Part shown: positions 22,001 to 31,810 of the stretch, one piece after another
Layout: the number at the start of each line of letters is the position of its first letter
Numbering within the stretch: the first letter of the stretch is position 1
DNA from: an uncultured bacterium
Lineage (GTDB): Bacteria > Bacteroidota > Bacteroidia > Bacteroidales > Bacteroidaceae
DNA length: 64,000 nt
Direction: 5' to 3'
Assembly (NCBI GenBank): GCA_945829425.1
Contig: CALZUQ010000008.1
Span: 1-64,000, forward strand
Program-made: the position numbers and the translations under genes
The notes under the pieces: model-generated
What the model saw: the letters and a program-made list of their open reading frames with translations, nothing else
Told to the model about the DNA's origin: nothing
Database searches by the model: none

Positions 22001-22309
22001 AAGGAAAGCATGAAAGACGAGAGAATAAGAGACTGGTTCTCGGGGCGTTGGACACTGTTCAACGAATGTACCATACTGGAATATGACGCCAAGCAGGACA
22101 CTTACAAGGAGCATCGTCCTGACCGCGTGATGACAAATGGAGAAGAGACCATTGTCGTAGACTTCAAACTCTATGCGCTGAAAAAAGAATACCACACTCA
22201 GGTCGGGAGGTATATGAGGCTGCTGAAGGAAATGGGACACAAGAAGGTGAGGGGATTCCTCTGGGCGATAATGTCTGGAAAGGTAGTAGAAGTAGAAGGA
22301 GAGAGATGA
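19082..22309 (+). CDS. AddA/RecB-like helicase-nuclease
   Basis: 1075 residues starting at GTG 19082 (LTVYKASAGSGKTF). Walker A ASAGSGKT is at residues 7-14, motif II DEFQDTS near 404, motif III GDVKQSIYRWRSGDW, later motif IHKSKGLEY and VAFTRAVDNL. The C-terminal 80 residues carry a PD-(D/E)XK nuclease: HRPDRVMTNGEETIVVDFK (about 1010-1028). This is the layout of AddA, which with AddB resects double-strand breaks for RecA. It is co-directional with the AddB-like gene 81 bases on, so the pair is the RecBCD equivalent of this organism. Confidence 0.88.
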   Translation: MLTVYKASAGSGKTFRLAVEYIKHLVISPVCYDGILAVTFTNKATEEMKTRILSHLYGIANSLADSQVYLDVMLPELQRHNEEAPFTDRKVDEAFVRQMAGMALHNLLHNYHLFRVETIDKFFQTVLRNLARELDLTPNLRVEIRDTDVVDEAVDRWIDKLTEDDRQMTWITEYIRHTMDDEKSWNIIGKIKSFGRVLLCDEYKALAQELNEAIENTDFTAYIHSLRKTITTADKVMHEEGERLWDLATRHGIDEKTLTQKEKGVGGFMSRMRTMRATEMTINSYVAKALDTDDTEADAWVGKKGTPQLREVCRKTLKPALLEAMERIIPLRLTARSAKVTLDNLSALRMLHAIESEIWQNNREQNTFLLSDTQTLLSRMIGSNDSPFVFEKIGAHLQNIMIDEFQDTSTIQWKNFRVLLDDCMSRGNRNLIVGDVKQSIYRWRSGDWRLLNNIEQAFGEKELTVVPLKTNRRSAENVIRFNNIFFTKAIGKLTEGEEPRTTAMLKKAYADVVQDFPANGKEEGHVEIRLFDRTTCEDDTVEYVTETITQLVEKGVKQSDIAVLARTRGDIETIVTRCMEQFATDEREEVRRLRFISDEAFLLCNAATVNILVDAIRCLVSKDDRIALTRLAVAYGRTILRRKEPYQRLVHDMLLPEEYRKRGDELSRMPLYQLCEHLCILFSLTDVKGEAAHLCSFFDNLCDFTERNIADAATFLKYWDEVMYKKKIESNADDGLRILTIHKSKGLEYRNVIIPFCDWQLEKETLVWCHTEDEPFSILPAIPVSVKEKNLEDTVFYKDYLAEHIQNTVDNINLLYVAFTRAVDNLFITAKKGQKEGYRGWLIENIMKDVGKETGAETGDDTLDLGELLLRHESRKPTENIFLMPAEPMPVNIRTNIKDPVFRESNKSVLFTASDDDEEAREKEKYITLGNILHNLFANIRTTDDVATALLQLEHDGILYGGEVTHEAIDGKIKESMKDERIRDWFSGRWTLFNECTILEYDAKQDTYKEHRPDRVMTNGEETIVVDFKLYALKKEYHTQVGRYMRLLKEMGHKKVRGFLWAIMSGKVVEVEGER

Positions 22310-22390
22310 GAGAATTCAGCTTAGAGATGAGAGAACTCGGCTTAGAGACGGGAGAACTCAATATCTGAACAGAGAAGAGAAACGGAAAGA

Positions 22391-25360
22391 ATGAGCAAAC
22401 AAGGACAAACAACGATGAAAACATACCTGCAACACGTAGCCAACGACCTGCTCGAACGTTTCGGGAAAGACATGTCAAGGGTTGCCATAGTATTCCCGAA
22501 CAAAAGGGCTTCGCTATTCCTGAACCAATACTTGGTGAGGGAGGCGGCACGACATACAGGAGAGGACACCACGGTAATATGGAGCCCGGCATACATTACC
22601 ATCAGCGACCTCTTCCGACGTCACGCACGCTATCATGTGGCAGACAGCATCATGCTCGTATGCCGCCTGTATGAGACGTTCTGCGAGGTGACGGAGAACA
22701 CACGCGAGACCCTCGACGCCTTCTACAACTGGGGGCAGGTGATGCTCGCAGACTTTGACGACATTGACAAGAACATGGCGGACGCCACGAAGGTCTTCCA
22801 GATGCTCACCGACTACCACGAGATGGACGACATATCATATCTCTCTGAAACACAGAAGGAGACACTGAAAACGTTCTTCAACACCTTTAACGAAAACAGT
22901 GAGTCGGCGGTGAGAGAGAAATTCCTAAGGCTATGGTCGAGAATGTACGACATATACTCCACATTCCGCAAGCGACTCGCTGACGAGGGACTTGCCTACG
23001 AGGGTATGATGTACCGCGACGTGGCGGAGAACGACGACATAGACTTTGAATATGACACTTACTGCTTCATAGGCTTCAACATGCTGCAGAAAGTGGAGCA
23101 AAGGCTGTTCAGAAGACTCAAAGGCATGGAGCCAAGGCATAAAGGAGGACAGCCACGGGCACTGTTCTACTGGGATTATGACACATACTACCTGAACCGG
23201 TCGCATGAGGCGGGACGCTTCATCGGAGAGTATATGGCGCGATTCCCCGACGCTCTCGACGGAAGGGAGAAAGAGAACATGACGGCCACGAAGAAGGGAA
23301 GGGAGATAACATACCTCTCTGCAACGACGGAGAACATGCAGGCACGCTATGTGCATGACTGGCTGCTGGAGAACGACAGGTGGAAAGACGGGGCGAAGAC
23401 TGCCGTCGTAATGGCTGACGAAAGGCTCCTCATGCCTATCATACGCTCACTGCCGGAGGAGGTGGAGAAGGTGAACATAACGACGGGATTCCCTTTGGCA
23501 CAGTCGTCTGCCGTGGCTCTCGTAATGCACCTCATGGAACTGCAGACGGCAGGAAAGGTGACAGGGACGGAAAAATACCTCATGAGATATGTGACGAGGG
23601 TGCTTTCTCACCCGTACACACGGATAGTATCGGAGGAGGCCGGGGAGATACTGAGGGAGATGACGGAGAAGAAGGTGTTCTTCCCAGATGAGAAATTCCT
23701 CTGCCGCGACGAGGGTACGGCATTGCTTTTCGGAAACATAGACGAGACGGAATATAACGGCGACAGGACAGTGTCGGCAAACGTGAAGATGACGTTATGG
23801 ATGCAGAAGATACTGCACAGAATAGCAGCAGGAGAAAGACTGCTGACGCCGTTGGACAAGGAGTCACTGTTCCGTACACACCAGGTATTGCAAAGACTCC
23901 TGACGCTTTCCGTTGACGGCACGCTGAACGTTGACCTCACGACATACAGGAGGCTGATAAAACAGGTGATACAGTCAACGACAGTGCCTTACCACGGAGA
24001 ACCGATAGAAGGCATACAGATCATGGGAGTCTTGGAGACGAGATGTCTTGATTTCAAGCATCTACTCGTAGTGTCGTGTAACGAAGGAAACATGCCGAAG
24101 GGAGTCAACGACTCGTCGTTCATACCACACAGCGTAAGGAGGGCATACGAACTCACTACGGTGGAGAACAAGGTGGGCATATACTCGTATTATTTCCACC
24201 GTCTGCTGCAAAGGGCGGAGGACGTCACCCTAGCATACAACTCGTCGACAGAGGGACTGAACAGCGGGGAGATGTCGAGGTTCATGCTGCAGCTCATGGC
24301 GGAGAGCGGACTGAAGGTGAGGAGGCGGTTCCTGAGCACACAGCAGCAGACAGAGCGCGCCGGATGTCAGAGAGTGGTGAAGGACGAAAGCGTGACGGAA
24401 AGGCTGAAGGAGAAAAGGAAGGAGGGGAAGGCGATGTCGCCGACGGAGATAACGACCTACCTGAGGTGCCGCATGAGGTATTACTACATATATATCGAAG
24501 GACTGCGAAAAGAAGAGGACAGCGACCCGGAGGATATGGACAACATAATGTTCGGATTGGTTTTCCACGCTGCAGCAGAAGAACTGTACGGAAGGCTGGC
24601 GGACAGAGAGGGAGTGGTACACGCCGAGGCAATACGCAACGTGAAGGAAAAGAACGCTACGGTGTTGGAACGATGCGTTGACAACGCATTCCGAAAGGAG
24701 GTATTCCACGCCGACGACAAGGGCTATGTGCCGCAATACTCGGGATTGCAGCTGATAAACAGGCGGGTGATAATACGCCTGCTGAACAACCTCATGGAGT
24801 ACGACATGAAGCATACGCCGATAAGAATACTCGGAATGGAGGAGCACGCCAGGGTTTACACCACGTTGGAAGCCGACATCTTCGGAAAGAGGGAAGAGGT
24901 GAGCATCGGGGGCATGATAGACCGTCTCGACATTGTAGGCAACACGCAGGGGTCAAAGACCATACGCATAATAGACTATAAGACGGGACGGGACAAAAGG
25001 GGCACGATGACCTCGCTCGACGATGTCTTCAGCCACAGCAAGATTGACAGCCATTCCGACTATTTCGTGCAGACAATGCTGTACAGCATGATTGTCAGCA
25101 AGTCGGAAAGGATAAATCCGAAGGGATATGCCACAGCTCCGGCGTTGTTCTTCGTGCAGAACATCAAAAACAAGGACTTCTCGCCTTTCCTGAAAATAGG
25201 GAAGGAAGAGGTGAGGGACATAAGGGAATATAACGACAGCATAGAAGGGCATATCAGAAATGTCATAGAAGAGATTTACAACCCGGAGATACCTTTCGAG
25301 CCGGACGGTTCAGACACCTCATGCGCCGTATGCGACTTCAAGACGCTGTGCGGACGATGA
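22391..25360 (+). CDS. AddB-like nuclease subunit with Fe-S staple
   Basis: 989 residues. The N-terminal part (VAIVFPNKRASLFLNQYL) is helicase-like but has no Walker A. The C-terminal part is a PD-(D/E)XK nuclease with RIIDYKTGRDKRG near residue 860 and a cysteine set C693 (TYLRCRMRYYY), C978, C981 and C987 (SCAVCDFKTLCGR), the spacing expected for the AddB/Dna2-type iron-sulfur cluster. ATG 22415 (MKTYLQHVANDL) is an equally plausible start. It works with the preceding AddA-like protein in end resection. Confidence 0.87.
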   Translation: MSKQGQTTMKTYLQHVANDLLERFGKDMSRVAIVFPNKRASLFLNQYLVREAARHTGEDTTVIWSPAYITISDLFRRHARYHVADSIMLVCRLYETFCEVTENTRETLDAFYNWGQVMLADFDDIDKNMADATKVFQMLTDYHEMDDISYLSETQKETLKTFFNTFNENSESAVREKFLRLWSRMYDIYSTFRKRLADEGLAYEGMMYRDVAENDDIDFEYDTYCFIGFNMLQKVEQRLFRRLKGMEPRHKGGQPRALFYWDYDTYYLNRSHEAGRFIGEYMARFPDALDGREKENMTATKKGREITYLSATTENMQARYVHDWLLENDRWKDGAKTAVVMADERLLMPIIRSLPEEVEKVNITTGFPLAQSSAVALVMHLMELQTAGKVTGTEKYLMRYVTRVLSHPYTRIVSEEAGEILREMTEKKVFFPDEKFLCRDEGTALLFGNIDETEYNGDRTVSANVKMTLWMQKILHRIAAGERLLTPLDKESLFRTHQVLQRLLTLSVDGTLNVDLTTYRRLIKQVIQSTTVPYHGEPIEGIQIMGVLETRCLDFKHLLVVSCNEGNMPKGVNDSSFIPHSVRRAYELTTVENKVGIYSYYFHRLLQRAEDVTLAYNSSTEGLNSGEMSRFMLQLMAESGLKVRRRFLSTQQQTERAGCQRVVKDESVTERLKEKRKEGKAMSPTEITTYLRCRMRYYYIYIEGLRKEEDSDPEDMDNIMFGLVFHAAAEELYGRLADREGVVHAEAIRNVKEKNATVLERCVDNAFRKEVFHADDKGYVPQYSGLQLINRRVIIRLLNNLMEYDMKHTPIRILGMEEHARVYTTLEADIFGKREEVSIGGMIDRLDIVGNTQGSKTIRIIDYKTGRDKRGTMTSLDDVFSHSKIDSHSDYFVQTMLYSMIVSKSERINPKGYATAPALFFVQNIKNKDFSPFLKIGKEEVRDIREYNDSIEGHIRNVIEEIYNPEIPFEPDGSDTSCAVCDFKTLCGR

Positions 25361-25402
25361 GGGAGAAGGAAGCCATCTTATAAGAAAAACAATTTCAAGA
25401 CT

Positions 25403-28270
25403 ATGAAGGAAAACCATATAGAGATACGCAACGCACGCGTAAACAACCTGAAAAACATATCGGTAGACATACCGCGTAACAGGCTCATTGCTGTAACGGG
25501 AGTATCAGGATCGGGGAAGTCGTCGTTGGCTTTCGACACGCTTTACGCCGAGGGACAGAGGCGTTACGTAGAGTCGCTGTCAAGCTACGCCAGACAGTTC
25601 CTCGGAAGAATGGCAAAGCCGGAGTGTGACACCATAAAAGGATTGCCGCCGGCAATAGCCGTAGAGCAGAAAGTGATATCGCGCAACCCACGCTCTACGG
25701 TAGGCACGACGACAGAGATATATGAATACCTCCGCATACTCTACGCCAGGATAGGGCGCACATTCTCGCCCATCAGCGGGCAGGAGGTGAAGAAACACGG
25801 CATTGACGACGTGGTGAAGTGTATGCTCGGATACGGAAAAGGAACGAAATTCCTCGTGGCAACGGCGATGAACGTGCCGGAAGGACGCACCATGCTGAAA
25901 CAGTTGCAGATGGCTGTGCAGGCGGGATACTCGCGTGTCATGGTCATGGGCGACATAATACGGATAGACGACGTGATAAGCCAGATAGAGAACGGCGAGA
26001 AGGAGCCGGAGAAGGTGTCGATAGTCATTGACAGAATGAGTGTGGACGACTCGAAAGACACCATCTCACGACTCACAGACTCTGTAGAGACGGCATTCTA
26101 CGAAGGGCATGGGGAATGTAGCTTGGTGTTCATGCCGGCAATGCTGGAGCATACGTTCTCTGTACGCTTCGAAGCTGACGGAATGACGTTTGAAGAGCCT
26201 ACGGAGAACCTCTTCGCATTCAACTCGCCTTTCGGGGCATGTCCGGAATGTGAGGGATTCGGAAAGATTATTGGCATTGATGAGACGCTCGTAATACCGA
26301 ACCCTTCGCTATCCGTTTACGACGGATGTGTGCAATGTTGGCACGGGGAGAAGATGAAAGAGTGGAAAGACATGTTCTGTCGTCAGGCGGCTGCCGTGGA
26401 CTTCCCGATCTTCACACCATACTACGACCTCACCGAGGAACAGAAAGGGTGGCTGTGGCACGGACTGCCGGGAAGCGAGTCAATGGCGCAGCATGAGAGG
26501 GTATCCATAGACGAGTTCTTCCGTATGCTCATGGAGAACCAATACAAGATACAGTACAGGGTGATGCTGGCACGCTACAGGGGCAAGACAACGTGTATGG
26601 AATGTCACGGCACACGACTGAGGAAAGAGGCTCACTACGTGAGAATTGGAGCAGACGCCAACGGAATGGGGGGAAAAACTATCTCGCAGCTCGTTGACAT
26701 GCCGGTGAGTGAACTCTATGAATGGTTTGGGAAAGTGACGATGACAGAACGCGAGAAGGAGATAGGAAAGAGGCTGCTCTTAGAGATTACGACACGTCTG
26801 AAATTCCTGCTCGACGTGGGATTGGGGTATCTGACGCTAAACAGGGCGTCAAACACTCTATCTGGTGGAGAGTCGCAGCGCATAAACCTATGTACAAGCC
26901 TCGGATCGTCGCTGATAGGATCGCTGTATATACTCGACGAGCCGTCGATAGGACTGCATTCACGCGACACGGAGCGGCTGATAAACGTCTTGAAGCAGCT
27001 GAGGGACATTGGAAATACGGTGATGGTAGTAGAGCACGACGAGGAGATAATACGCTCGGCGGACTATCTCATAGACATAGGGCCGGACGCAGGAAGACAT
27101 GGAGGAGAGATTGTCTTCAAAGGCAATACTGCGGACATAACGCCACAGACGAAAAAGGATTATCCCGACAGCCATACCATAGACTATCTCTCACACCTGG
27201 AGGACATTGACGTACCGGAGTCCAGAAGGCAATGGAACAGGTTCATAACAATAAAGGCACCGAGAATGAACAACCTTAAGGGGATGGACGTTACCATACC
27301 GCTGAACGTTTTCACCGTGGTGACAGGTGTGTCGGGATCAGGAAAGTCGTCGCTGATAAAGGGTATACTATACCCTGCATTGAAAAGGCAGCTCGGAGAG
27401 ACATGTGACGCTCCGGGACTCTACGGAGGGCTTGACGTCAGCAACTCGGATATTAAGCACGTGGAGTTTGTTGACCAGAACCCGATAGGAAAGTCAACAC
27501 GTTCTAATCCTGCAACATACGTCAAGGCGTACGACGCCATACGACAGCTCATGGCGGAGCAGCAACTGGCAAAGCAGATGGGATATACAACGCAGCATTT
27601 CTCATTCAACGCTGAGGGAGGACGATGCGAGGAGTGTAAGGGGGCTGGAACAATAACTGTGGAGATGCAGTTTATGGCTGACCTGGAACTGGAATGTGAG
27701 GCGTGCCACGGCATGAGGTTCAAGAAGAACATTCTCGACGTGAAGTATCATGACAAGAATGTCTTCGACATACTGAACATGACAATAAACCAGGCTATAG
27801 AGTTCTTTACAGAACATGGAGGAAAAGAGAGCAGGACAGCGAAAAACAATATCGAGCGAACCATAGTAAACCGTCTGAAACCATTGCAGGACGTTGGACT
27901 GGGATATATAAAACTCGGACAGAACTCATCGACACTCTCAGGAGGAGAGAACCAACGTGTGAAACTGGGATATTTCATAGGCTTGGAGAAATGCGACACT
28001 ACGTTGTTTATCTTCGACGAGCCTACTACAGGGCTTCATTTCCATGATATACGCCGTCTGCTGAAGGCTTTCGACGCCCTGATACAGCGAGGACATTCCG
28101 TGCTGGTTATAGAGCATAACCTCGACGTGATAAAATGTGCAGACCATATAATTGACATAGGGCCGGAGGGAGGACATCAGGGAGGAAACATCGTATGCTG
28201 CGGAACACCGGAGGACGTGGCGAAATGTGAGAAAAGCATTACGGGAAGATACCTCAAGGAGAAACTGTAA
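25403..28270 (+). CDS. uvrA: UvrABC system protein A
   Basis: 955 residues. Two ABC ATPase halves: [20 protein letters not shown] near residue 35 and [20 protein letters not shown] near 645, with signatures [11 protein letters not shown] and [12 protein letters not shown]. The DNA-contacting zinc finger of the second half is complete (CEECKGAG ... CEACHG). In the first half only the distal pair CPEC is present; the position of the proximal CxxC reads FEADG, so that zinc site cannot form as usual. UvrA finds bulky lesions and loads UvrB. It closes the repair block. Confidence 0.95.
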   Translation: MKENHIEIRNARVNNLKNISVDIPRNRLIAVTGVSGSGKSSLAFDTLYAEGQRRYVESLSSYARQFLGRMAKPECDTIKGLPPAIAVEQKVISRNPRSTVGTTTEIYEYLRILYARIGRTFSPISGQEVKKHGIDDVVKCMLGYGKGTKFLVATAMNVPEGRTMLKQLQMAVQAGYSRVMVMGDIIRIDDVISQIENGEKEPEKVSIVIDRMSVDDSKDTISRLTDSVETAFYEGHGECSLVFMPAMLEHTFSVRFEADGMTFEEPTENLFAFNSPFGACPECEGFGKIIGIDETLVIPNPSLSVYDGCVQCWHGEKMKEWKDMFCRQAAAVDFPIFTPYYDLTEEQKGWLWHGLPGSESMAQHERVSIDEFFRMLMENQYKIQYRVMLARYRGKTTCMECHGTRLRKEAHYVRIGADANGMGGKTISQLVDMPVSELYEWFGKVTMTEREKEIGKRLLLEITTRLKFLLDVGLGYLTLNRASNTLSGGESQRINLCTSLGSSLIGSLYILDEPSIGLHSRDTERLINVLKQLRDIGNTVMVVEHDEEIIRSADYLIDIGPDAGRHGGEIVFKGNTADITPQTKKDYPDSHTIDYLSHLEDIDVPESRRQWNRFITIKAPRMNNLKGMDVTIPLNVFTVVTGVSGSGKSSLIKGILYPALKRQLGETCDAPGLYGGLDVSNSDIKHVEFVDQNPIGKSTRSNPATYVKAYDAIRQLMAEQQLAKQMGYTTQHFSFNAEGGRCEECKGAGTITVEMQFMADLELECEACHGMRFKKNILDVKYHDKNVFDILNMTINQAIEFFTEHGGKESRTAKNNIERTIVNRLKPLQDVGLGYIKLGQNSSTLSGGENQRVKLGYFIGLEKCDTTLFIFDEPTTGLHFHDIRRLLKAFDALIQRGHSVLVIEHNLDVIKCADHIIDIGPEGGHQGGNIVCCGTPEDVAKCEKSITGRYLKEKL

Positions 28271-28353
28271 GGAGAGTACATGCCCAAAGGGTGAACAAGA
28301 ACTTACGGAATTTCTGTAAGGCTGAAACAAAACATGCACAAAAACAACATGCA

Positions 28354-28394
28354 GTAGCTCATATACTGAAACGTTATGAGCTACTACATTTATT
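28354..28394 (+). terminator. hairpin after uvrA
   Basis: GTAGCTCATA (28354-28363) pairs perfectly with TATGAGCTAC (28375-28384) across an 11-base loop and is followed by TACATTTATT. It lies 84 bases after the uvrA stop. The T tract is broken, so efficiency is uncertain. Confidence 0.5.
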
Positions 28395-28410
28395 AAGGCA
28401 GGAAAAATTA

Positions 28411-28508
28411 TGGTGGATTCTATTGATTCGCTTTGTAATATTTGACGGTGGGAGACTTGTCCTACGGTCCCACAGACCTGAGGGAAGAAATTAATAGAAC
28501 TCACTTTA
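28411..28508. repeat. dispersed intergenic repeat, copy 1 (about 98 bp)
   Basis: Ends are imperfect inverted repeats: TGGTGGATTCTATTGATTCG at the left, and the right end read backwards gives AAAGTGAGTTCTATTAATTT. The core GGTGGGAGACTTGTCCTACG is shared with copies at 33587-33823 and 49342-49438. No open frame; MITE-like. The remaining gap 28509-28558 shows nothing. Confidence 0.65.
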
Positions 28509-28558
28509 TGCCTGACAGCTCTTCATGACTTCATAAAGAGAAGTCTGTATATTAAAGA

Positions 28559-28717
28559 TTACTGGAAATAGTTGAAATAGACGTATGCCAGGAATGCCAC
28601 CAAAACAACGGTTATAACTGTACGTATCAGGCATCCGACGAATTTCTTCAGGAGATATATGCCTACAACGATGGCAGCAAGGCACATCAGGTAATATACA
28701 AGGTTTTCTAAAAACAT
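28559..28717 (-). CDS. small membrane protein, 52 aa
   Basis: ATG at 28717, stop TAA at 28559. Two hydrophobic segments are visible: FLENLVYYLMCLAAIVVGIY (residues 2-21) and, after a KKFVGC turn, LIRTVITVVLVAFLAYVYF (about 30-48), so it should be a membrane hairpin. It begins 8 bases after the stop of the RluA-type gene and is probably co-transcribed with it. It is not recognised; short length kept it below usual gene-finding limits. Confidence 0.65.
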   Translation of the reverse strand: MFLENLVYYLMCLAAIVVGIYLLKKFVGCLIRTVITVVLVAFLAYVYFNYFQ

Positions 28718-28725
28718 GACTGCGG

Positions 28726-29616
28726 TTATTTAAAAAGCCTGCGGAAAGCTACAGGTATCGGAGTCTCAAACTCCATAGGCTTTTGAGTTAAGGGATGATA
28801 GAAGCAGAGCTTATAGGCGTGGAGACACAGACGGCGAAGAGGATTGTCGCCGTTGCCGTATTTCACGTCGCCACAGACAGGGTGACCCATGTCGGCGGAA
28901 TGGACACGTATCTGGTTCTTGCGGCCCGTCTCAAGACGATATTCAACAAGCGAATGGTCGACGGTGCGCGAAAGGGTGTGGAAATGGGTCACGGCATATT
29001 TGCCTCCGTTGTCGAAAGGCGAGGAAAAGGTGATATAAGCCTTGTTGTCCTTTAGCCAGTTAGCTATGGTGCCTTCATCGTCCTCCATCTCACCGGAAAC
29101 AACGGCGACATAACGGCGGTCAAAGACGATGTCATGCCAGTTATGCTCAAGAATCTGTTCGGTCTCCATGTCCTTGGCGTAAATCATCAGACCTGAGGTA
29201 TCGCGGTCAAGACGGTGGACGGTATGAGCACGACATTTCTGACGCGTGCGGCAGAAATAGTCGTCGAGAACAGTCTTCACATTAAGAGTGCTGTGTCCGG
29301 CAGCCATAGAGAGAATGCCCGGCATTTTGTCTATCACTATGAGGTACTGGTCTTCGTAAACAATCTTTAACCACTTGCTTTTGAAGACATCGTTGCGCTT
29401 AGACTTGCTTATGGCGAGCTTGTCGCCTTTCTTCAAGGGGTAGTCAAACTGAGTAACGGTCTTACCGCCTACACGGATGCCACGACCTTGCAGCGTGTCT
29501 TTTATCTTGTTGCGCGACATCTTGAGGTTTTTAAGCAGATACTCAAGAAGAGGGGAGTCATATTCTGCCTGAAGATAGGAATAGTCTTCTGGCTTGTTGT
29601 TGTAATAATGTTTCAT
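28726..29616 (-). CDS. RluA-family pseudouridine synthase
   Basis: 296 residues. An S4-like RNA-binding segment (MSRNKIKDTLQGRGIRVGGK, about residues 34-75) precedes the catalytic domain with VHRLDRDTSGLMIYAKD, whose second Asp is the catalytic residue. The family modifies uridines in rRNA or tRNA; RluC and RluD both have this domain order, and the substrate cannot be told from sequence. It starts 12 bases after plsC. Confidence 0.9.
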   Translation of the reverse strand: MKHYYNNKPEDYSYLQAEYDSPLLEYLLKNLKMSRNKIKDTLQGRGIRVGGKTVTQFDYPLKKGDKLAISKSKRNDVFKSKWLKIVYEDQYLIVIDKMPGILSMAAGHSTLNVKTVLDDYFCRTRQKCRAHTVHRLDRDTSGLMIYAKDMETEQILEHNWHDIVFDRRYVAVVSGEMEDDEGTIANWLKDNKAYITFSSPFDNGGKYAVTHFHTLSRTVDHSLVEYRLETGRKNQIRVHSADMGHPVCGDVKYGNGDNPLRRLCLHAYKLCFYHPLTQKPMEFETPIPVAFRRLFK

Positions 29617-29628
29617 TGTTCGGAAAGG

Positions 29629-30378
29629 TTATTGGTTGGGGGTGGAGAGGATTGCCTCACGGCTCTTCTCCTTAAGATGAAGGACATTATCCGTGCCTTG
29701 ACCTATAGGGGCTATGGCAGGGTGTATCTCTATCTTAAGCGGACACCAACGGGCGAAATGGAAGTCGCGATGGCGGGGCATCACTTCATAGGTGCCGTGG
29801 ATAGTGACAGGAAGGACGGGAAGCTGAAGCTTGTCAGCAATCATGAAAGCGCCTTTCTTGAACGCTCCAACAGTGCCGTCGTAAGAGCGGCGGCCCTCAG
29901 GGAAGACTATAAGCGAGACACCGTTCGTTATTGTCTTGCAGGCATGGACGTATGTCTCATGTATCTTTGCCGGGGTGGAGGTGTCAACGGGTATGAAGCC
30001 GCTGACACGCGATGCGGCACCGAGGAAAGGTATCTTCATCAGAGAGGCTTTCATCATCCAACGCAGCTTCATGTTCAGGAAGCCTATGAGCAGGAAGATG
30101 TCATAGCAGCTTTCGTGGTTTGCTACTATGACGTAGCTCTGACCTTCCACGACATGTTCCATGCCTGTACACTCTACCGGCAGCAACGTGGCACGCACTA
30201 TGATACGTCCCCAGCAGCGTCCCATGAAACTGCTGAACCATCCACGCCAGCGGTCAGAACCCAAAGGACTTATGAGGGTTACGAGAGTTCCTACGACAAT
30301 TGTGCTGACAATGACAACCGGAAGGAGGATGAAAACCTGATAGACGTAATATAACGTTTTCCTTACTATGCGTAACAT
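29629..30378 (-). CDS. plsC: 1-acyl-sn-glycerol-3-phosphate acyltransferase
   Basis: 249 residues. An N-terminal membrane helix (about 10-35) anchors a PlsC-type domain with the catalytic NHESCYD (HX4D, about residue 87) and the phosphate-binding FPEGRRSYDG. It makes phosphatidic acid from lysophosphatidic acid at the inner membrane. It is downstream of pyrC (79-base gap) and upstream of the RluA-type gene. Confidence 0.88.
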   Translation of the reverse strand: MLRIVRKTLYYVYQVFILLPVVIVSTIVVGTLVTLISPLGSDRWRGWFSSFMGRCWGRIIVRATLLPVECTGMEHVVEGQSYVIVANHESCYDIFLLIGFLNMKLRWMMKASLMKIPFLGAASRVSGFIPVDTSTPAKIHETYVHACKTITNGVSLIVFPEGRRSYDGTVGAFKKGAFMIADKLQLPVLPVTIHGTYEVMPRHRDFHFARWCPLKIEIHPAIAPIGQGTDNVLHLKEKSREAILSTPNQ

Positions 30379-30457
30379 AAGTTAGATGTGAATGTTGCTT
30401 AGATGATGAACGGGGGGGAGGAGTGGATGTCTGTAGAACTCTGAGTTCTTGCCGACG

Positions 30458-31786
30458 TTATTGACGGAACGTTACAGGCTCGCCGAGTGATGTCTCGTCG
30501 AAAACGCCGTGGTTGAGTATGTGCTTCCCGTTGCAGAACGTGTGCTCAACCTGCCATGACAGTGTGACGCCCTCTAAAGGGCTCCAACGGCATTTGCTCT
30601 GAATGACGTCTGACGTGACTGTCCAGGGCTCCGTATGGCGCACTATGGCGATGTCGGCTTTATAACCCTCACGGAGGAAGCCACGGCGGCTAACCTCGAA
30701 AAGGCGTGCAGGGTTATGGCACATAAGCTCGGCAATCCTTTCTAAAGTAAGTATACCGGCATCGGAAAGGGAGAGCATGGCGACGAGGGAGAACTGAACC
30801 ATAGGCATTCCAGAGACAGCTTTAGCCGCCCCACCCTCTTTCTCTGACAAGGTATGGGGGGCGTGGTCGGTGCCAATGGTTGATATCCTGCCGTCGGCAA
30901 CGGCATGGCGCAAGGCTGTGCGGTGAGAAGCGTCCTTCACCGAGGGATTGCACTTTATGCGTGTGCCGAGGGTGGCGTAATCATCGGAAGAGAAGAGAAG
31001 GTGTGCAACTGTGGCTTCTGCCGTGATGCCGTCACGGAGAAGCGACAATTCGTCGGCAGTCGTGACGTGGGCTATATGAAGCCTGGCACCTGTCTTCTCT
31101 GCCAACATGCCGGCTTTCTCCGAGGAACAGAGGCAGGATTCTGCAGAGCGTATCTCAGCGTGGTGGACAACGTCTGGGTCTTCGCCGTAACGGTTTTTCG
31201 CATCCGTCATGTTTCGGTTTATGATGGCTGTGTCTTCACAATGTGCCATAATGGGCAGACGCTGCTGAGCTGCTGAGCGGAAGACGTTCAGAAGTGCGTC
31301 GTCACCGTCAACGAGCATGTTTCCGGTAGAGGAACCCATGAAGAGCTTAATGCCCGGAACGCTGTGAATATCAAGCGAAGAGAATGTGCCGGCGTTGCTG
31401 TTGGTGGCGCCATAGAAAAAGGAGTAGTTGACATGGCTCTTGCGTGAAGCGAGAAGCTGCTTCTCGTAAAGTGCCTCAGGCGTAGTGGTCTGCGGAACGG
31501 TGTTGGGCATGTCGAAAAACGTCGTAACGCCACCATAAGCCGCGGCACGGCTCTCGCTTTCCATGTCTGCCTTATGCGTCATGCCTGGCTCGCGGAAATG
31601 AACGTGGCTGTCAATGACACCCGGAAAAACCATACACCCCGTGGCGTCTACGTCTTCTGCGTAGTCACCACGAGGCGCATTGCCTGAAGGATAGAGACCT
31701 TTGATAATGTCATCCTCTATGACGACATCCAGGGCTTCACGTTTTCCTTCGTTTATTAAAATACCGTTGCGTATTATTGTCTTCAT
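30458..31786 (-). CDS. pyrC: dihydroorotase
   Basis: 442 residues of the amidohydrolase superfamily, class I dihydroorotase type: metal ligands DSHVHFREPG (about residues 60-69), MAHCED, HIAHVT and the catalytic GTDHAPHT. It interconverts carbamoyl aspartate and dihydroorotate in pyrimidine synthesis. Other pyrimidine genes are not adjacent (pyrF lies about 30 kb away in this window). It starts 25 bases beyond the lipoprotein gene. Confidence 0.92.
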   Translation of the reverse strand: MKTIIRNGILINEGKREALDVVIEDDIIKGLYPSGNAPRGDYAEDVDATGCMVFPGVIDSHVHFREPGMTHKADMESESRAAAYGGVTTFFDMPNTVPQTTTPEALYEKQLLASRKSHVNYSFFYGATNSNAGTFSSLDIHSVPGIKLFMGSSTGNMLVDGDDALLNVFRSAAQQRLPIMAHCEDTAIINRNMTDAKNRYGEDPDVVHHAEIRSAESCLCSSEKAGMLAEKTGARLHIAHVTTADELSLLRDGITAEATVAHLLFSSDDYATLGTRIKCNPSVKDASHRTALRHAVADGRISTIGTDHAPHTLSEKEGGAAKAVSGMPMVQFSLVAMLSLSDAGILTLERIAELMCHNPARLFEVSRRGFLREGYKADIAIVRHTEPWTVTSDVIQSKCRWSPLEGVTLSWQVEHTFCNGKHILNHGVFDETSLGEPVTFRQ

Positions 31787-31810
31787 AATATAACGTGGCA
31801 GTGCTGGTGG

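Noticed and set aside
19241..22240. Long minus-strand open frames opposite the AddA-like gene
   Set aside because: They are shadows of a strong plus-strand gene in G+C-richer DNA; composition is Val/Cys/His-rich and shows no family motif.
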